From Farysia itapuensis (Eukaryota; Basidiomycota; Ustilaginomycetes; Ustilaginales; Ustilaginaceae), in contig JALBYC010000009.1 in NCBI GenBank assembly GCA_023212645.1, forward strand, positions 186,001 to 250,000: a DNA stretch of 64,000 nucleotides, read 5' to 3'. Both the position numbers and the translations under genes were made by a program. Under the pieces are notes generated by a model. The model ran no database searches, was not told the DNA's origin, and saw nothing but the letters and a program-made list of their open reading frames with translations. This document shows positions 60,814 to 64,000 of this stretch, piece after piece (position 1 is the first letter of the stretch; the number at the start of each line of letters is the position of its first letter).

Positions 60814-61834
60814 ATGAAGGTGTCGACGCTGTTGAGCATTGTGGCGTGTGCCGCTATCGTCTCGGCTGGAAGCTCGCGTCAGCTTTTAGCGTTCACATCT
60901 GCGCATTCGGGCCCTCATGACATGGCGCTAACAGCAGCTCATAGCGTATCTGAGTTCGTGGACGCTCTCTTTGCTCAAGACCAATTGGCCACCACTTGCT
61001 CACTGGATGCCATTGCTCTGGTCAATGTTCAAGACCAAGACTTCGACCGTAAGGCATTCTCGGGACTGAGCCACTCATCATCTTCCTCGCTGCGGGCCAG
61101 AGCATTGGACGCTCCTCTGCAGGTCACCTTTGCTGCCATGCAGGACGTGTCTGCCGCCGGTGCGATTCAGGATGCAGCTCAAAAGTGCAGATCTAGAACA
61201 ATGCAGCAAACCTACTTGCACGCAGGTGATGTGGTAAAGGGCTCTATCGACGGCTCCAAAGTACTGTCTCTGGTCCATATCAATGTCCAGAACCTCAGGA
61301 CTGATGGTAAGTACTTGTTATCACGACGAAGGGTGTCCGCAGTGCTGACGTTGCTTTCCGCCCTGTCGCAGAAGCCAGCCTTATGAAGACGCTTGCGACC
61401 TTGGACGATTCGTACCCTCGCAATCTTGTCATCCTACAAAGCTCGTCTGAGAGCCATGGCCCAAACTTGTATAAACGTCAGGTATGTCTTTGAGCCCACG
61501 TGTCCGTCTAGACTGGTTTTTTGCTAACAAGAATGTTCACTCAGTCTGTGGCAATGCCTTTGGCATCCTCTGGAAACTGGACCGAACCAACCGGTGGTGT
61601 CTTTGCTCGCTATCAGGTGAGTCTCTCTGCTATCATTTCTGTCACGACCTTGGACTGACACACTGTGACCTCGTCCAGCTGTTCTCCACCCCCCTTATCT
61701 TGACGTTGCTGCTAGTAGGCGGCTTGCTGCTTCCCATCGTCTACTTTGCGGTCTCCCAGCTGGCTCAGATCCAGACGCCTGATCAGATGGGTGTGCGAAA
61801 AGACCCCATCAGTGGCGACAAGAAGACCAATTAG
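60814..61834 (+). CDS. BIG1/VOA1-like ER membrane protein, four exons
   Basis: Exons 60814-61306, 61372-61481, 61545-61616 and 61679-61834 give 276 residues; introns are 65, 63 and 62 bases with GTAAGT, GTATGT and GTGAGT donors and CTGAC/CTAAC branches. ATG 60814 starts a signal peptide (MKVSTLLSIVACAAIVSAG); an earlier in-frame ATG at 60694 would hide it. A luminal domain is followed by one membrane segment near the end (PLILTLLLVGGLLLPIVYFAVSQLA) and a cytosolic tail QTPDQMGVRKDPISGDKKTN. This layout fits the fungal BIG1 / V-ATPase assembly Voa1 group. Yeast Big1 is needed for beta-1,6-glucan. Which of the two is closer cannot be decided. Confidence 0.78.
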
Positions 61835-61918
61835 TTTGACCTCACTCTCCACGCATAAGGGACACAATTGACTTTAATCTTGCAGCGCGGTGACTATGTT
61901 TTGGTGGGAATGATAAGC

Positions 61919-63409
61919 TTACATGGAGCCGAGGGGATGCTTGATATCCTGGGGGTAAGAGGACGAAGAGGGTTGAGCTGCGGATTGGGTAGCAAGCTGT
62001 TGCGCTTCTTTCTGCTGCTGCTTGTTTGCAGCGCGTTGTTGCTTGCGCTGGTGAACAAGCTTTGCACGCTTGCTCTGCCACACCATTTTGCCTTTGTATC
62101 GCACTGTCATCCGGCCTTCTTTCCACATTTGCAGCCAGAGATAGCCAATGACAAAGAGCCAGTAGCCAACATACATGAAGACCGACCCATACGTAGCCGT
62201 GTTGTTCCAGCCGACGAGTGAATTGAGGATACCCCAGCCCGTACCGCCCTTGTTGGCTTCCGGGTTGCAGCAGTTGAAATGCCAGATGTAGCCTTGCGAG
62301 TTGTAACTACCGGGGCCGTCGCCTGATTCAGCCGCAGCATCGCCGACCAGCTGCGCATACATGTAGAACTGGAGATAGTAGACTGCACGACTTGCCATTC
62401 CTGCGGCAATGAGCAGCAGGAAGCATGTGGAAAAGACGAGAAAAATACGAACAGATACGACATTGCCGCTGCGGAAGATCAAAAACCCGATCAAAAGACC
62501 AACGCCTAGACCCACGATGGCCGGCAGTGGGATTGACGTGGCAGGAAGTCCGAGTGATACACCGCCGATGAAAACGACGCCCTCAAGACCTTCGCGTAGC
62601 GTGGTGATGAGTGGGATAAGGAAGAGTGCTAGGGTGCCACGGTTCATGCGAAGCTTGAGATCAGACACCGCGCCGGACGGTCGACGGAAGATTGACATGA
62701 GACCTCTATTTGTCTGTCTCTGGGTCGAAGAGTGGGGGATGGTGGGGACAATGGCCTCGAGAGGGTTGAGTTTCTCCATGGCTGTAGTCTCGGGCGACGG
62801 CTTAGCATGGTTGTCGAGAGCCTGAATGTCATCACCGTCGTTGAAATTTGACGAGCTAGGACCAGCGTGCTCTGCACTGGAATCTGAGACGATTTGATGC
62901 TGGCTAGGAGAAGAACGTTCTTCGTCAAGGCGATTGGCAGGGTGTATGTCGTGAGCGTTGAAGGCGGACTCGAGTTTTCGCTTCCATTTCTTCTTGCTGT
63001 TGCCTGCACGCAGAAGAACCAGCGACATGGGAGTGATGAGCAGCACTGCGATAAGGTTGAAGATGCCTTCCCACAGCTCTTCTGCTTTGCCATAAAGATC
63101 GTTGACCTGCGTGTAGAAGACGGCCAGGAACGCGGCACCGATGGCAAAGGCAATCAAGAGACCACACAGAGCACCGAGCAAGACAACTTTGCGAAGTTTG
63201 CGTACGATGGTTAGCTTCTTCTTTCGCACCATTGCTCTGTCTTCTGGCGAAAGTTCCTCGTCGTTCACTTCATCATCTGCTTTGGTATGCATGACGAGGT
63301 TTTCTAGCATGCCCGAAAGAATACCGATCACCAGAGAGGCTTCAAGGGCCTCTCTGGCGGCGATGAAGAAGATCGCAGGCGCGAACACCTTGTTTCCAGC
63401 AGCTGGCAT
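61919..63409 (-). CDS. FTR1: High-affinity iron permease FTR1
   Basis: 496 residues from ATG 63409. Two iron-binding REXLE motifs, REALE (19-23) and REGLE (272-276), sit in the first and fourth membrane helices, as in yeast Ftr1. Seven hydrophobic segments are expected. A long hydrophilic cytosolic loop (about 138-255) is rich in Ser, Pro and acidic residues, and the C-terminal tail carries a Gln/Lys-rich coil (RKQQRAANKQQQKEAQQ). Ftr1 moves ferric iron produced by a partner multicopper ferroxidase across the plasma membrane. In Ustilago maydis this permease is called fer2 and is induced by iron starvation. The divergent GATA-rich promoter supports the same control here. Confidence 0.95.
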   Translation of the reverse strand: MPAAGNKVFAPAIFFIAAREALEASLVIGILSGMLENLVMHTKADDEVNDEELSPEDRAMVRKKKLTIVRKLRKVVLLGALCGLLIAFAIGAAFLAVFYTQVNDLYGKAEELWEGIFNLIAVLLITPMSLVLLRAGNSKKKWKRKLESAFNAHDIHPANRLDEERSSPSQHQIVSDSSAEHAGPSSSNFNDGDDIQALDNHAKPSPETTAMEKLNPLEAIVPTIPHSSTQRQTNRGLMSIFRRPSGAVSDLKLRMNRGTLALFLIPLITTLREGLEGVVFIGGVSLGLPATSIPLPAIVGLGVGLLIGFLIFRSGNVVSVRIFLVFSTCFLLLIAAGMASRAVYYLQFYMYAQLVGDAAAESGDGPGSYNSQGYIWHFNCCNPEANKGGTGWGILNSLVGWNNTATYGSVFMYVGYWLFVIGYLWLQMWKEGRMTVRYKGKMVWQSKRAKLVHQRKQQRAANKQQQKEAQQLATQSAAQPSSSSYPQDIKHPLGSM

Positions 63410-64000
63410 CTTGTGAGTTGGAAGTTAAAGAGTGACTTGGACAGCAGAAGGGAAGGGAAAAGGCAAGGCTTAAAAGTGCCAAAGCCTATCAGATCTGATA
63501 AGACAGCAAAAGCGATCAGCCAAAGCTTAGCCGAGCGAAACCTTGAGTGATCTGGACAGCTGGGCCAATCACGAGGTATCACGGAGCAGGTCGGATCCTG
63601 AGAGGGCAAAGCTTGGTGAATGAGAGGTGGGAAGTCGCGGTGGACAGCGACGCGATGAAAAACAGCGTGGGAACCTTTGTACGAGGTAGTACAGGCGAGG
63701 TGGACAGATCAGGCGGCGGGCAAAGTCGGCGGCCTGAAAAGGAAGAAAATTTAATCAGATATCGGATCGGAGCCACGTTGCAGCCATCTGATTGGCCCTT
63801 CGGTTCAACTCGCGCAGGACTGGGTACCACTTTTGCACATCGCTGCTGCTTTGCCATGCAACCTAGCGCAAGTCAGTGCGCACACAGAGCGCAGAGCTCT
63901 CACATGAACTCGTCGCTTTTTATCTGATCATCTGATAGACTCTTTTTATCTCGCTCGCTCAGAATTCCTTTCTTCTTCTTCCTGTCCCACCGATCAACAC
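63410..64000. promoter_or_regulatory. Iron-type GATA-rich divergent promoter of FTR1
   Basis: The perfect 14-bp palindrome at 63487-63500 contains TATC and GATA half-sites (CTATCA at 63486 and TGATAA at 63496). A second cluster holds TTATCT (63920-63925), TGATAG (63933-63938) and TTATCT (63946-63951). In U. maydis the GATA repressor Urbs1 acts on such sites in siderophore and iron-uptake genes. The window ends in a C/T-rich leader-like stretch (63951-64000), so a plus-strand gene, probably the ferroxidase partner, should start just after 64000. Confidence 0.6.

Overview
This window is nuclear DNA of a basidiomycete fungus, most likely a smut of the Ustilaginales. Gene density is high: 36 protein-coding genes in 64 kb. 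Most genes lack introns. The 13 introns I could place are short (62-92 nt, one of 232 nt) and have a CTGAC/CTAAC-type branch site just upstream of the 3' splice site. Other pointers are a Candida antarctica lipase B (CALB)-type lipase, an FTR1 iron permease with a GATA-rich promoter (the arrangement known from Ustilago maydis), and an enzyme and regulator set typical of smuts. I cannot name the species. I saw no tRNA, rRNA, transposon or CRISPR array. Start codons were set at the first plausible ATG, not at the longest open frame.

1-20.3 kb is mainly housekeeping: SPT5 (cut by the left edge), mitochondrial EF-Tu, a zinc-ribbon unknown, a TFIIIA-like zinc-finger protein, PRP19, a secreted CALB-type lipase, a large Zn2Cys6 regulator, SPT3 of SAGA, an MDR-type reductase, a branched-chain aminotransferase and an ACS-family transporter. 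21-34 kb holds UDP-glucose dehydrogenase, a Cdc1/Ted1-type phosphoesterase, a mitochondrial PP2C (PTC7), a small DUF1770-like membrane protein, an AidB-like acyl-CoA dehydrogenase, cytochrome b2, a disordered unknown and a universal-stress protein.

34-46 kb is the most unusual part. Two convergent neighbours each join an enzyme to a domain of the Mss4-like (beta-tent) fold: a GFA + PuuE-allantoinase fusion and a GNAT + Mss4/DSS4 fusion. They are followed by an intracellular-type GH5 glucanase, a three-exon kynurenine-formamidase-like hydrolase, and a divergent pair of predicted secreted proteins without recognisable domains (effector candidates). APT1 and a quinone oxidoreductase come next.

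46-64 kb contains two long gene-poor stretches, a Ser-rich unknown, a membrane-anchored LEA-like protein with an alternating 18/22-residue repeat, a NAT9-like acetyltransferase, an Mpv17/PMP22 protein, a DUF1769 protein, a divergent dihydroxyacetone kinase / polyol-dehydrogenase pair, a four-exon BIG1/VOA1-like ER protein and the FTR1 permease. The FTR1 promoter, rich in GATA sites, runs to the right edge and probably also serves a ferroxidase gene just outside the window.

No single multi-gene system dominates. The points of real interest are the two domain fusions, the secreted pair, the LEA-like repeat and several promoter motifs.
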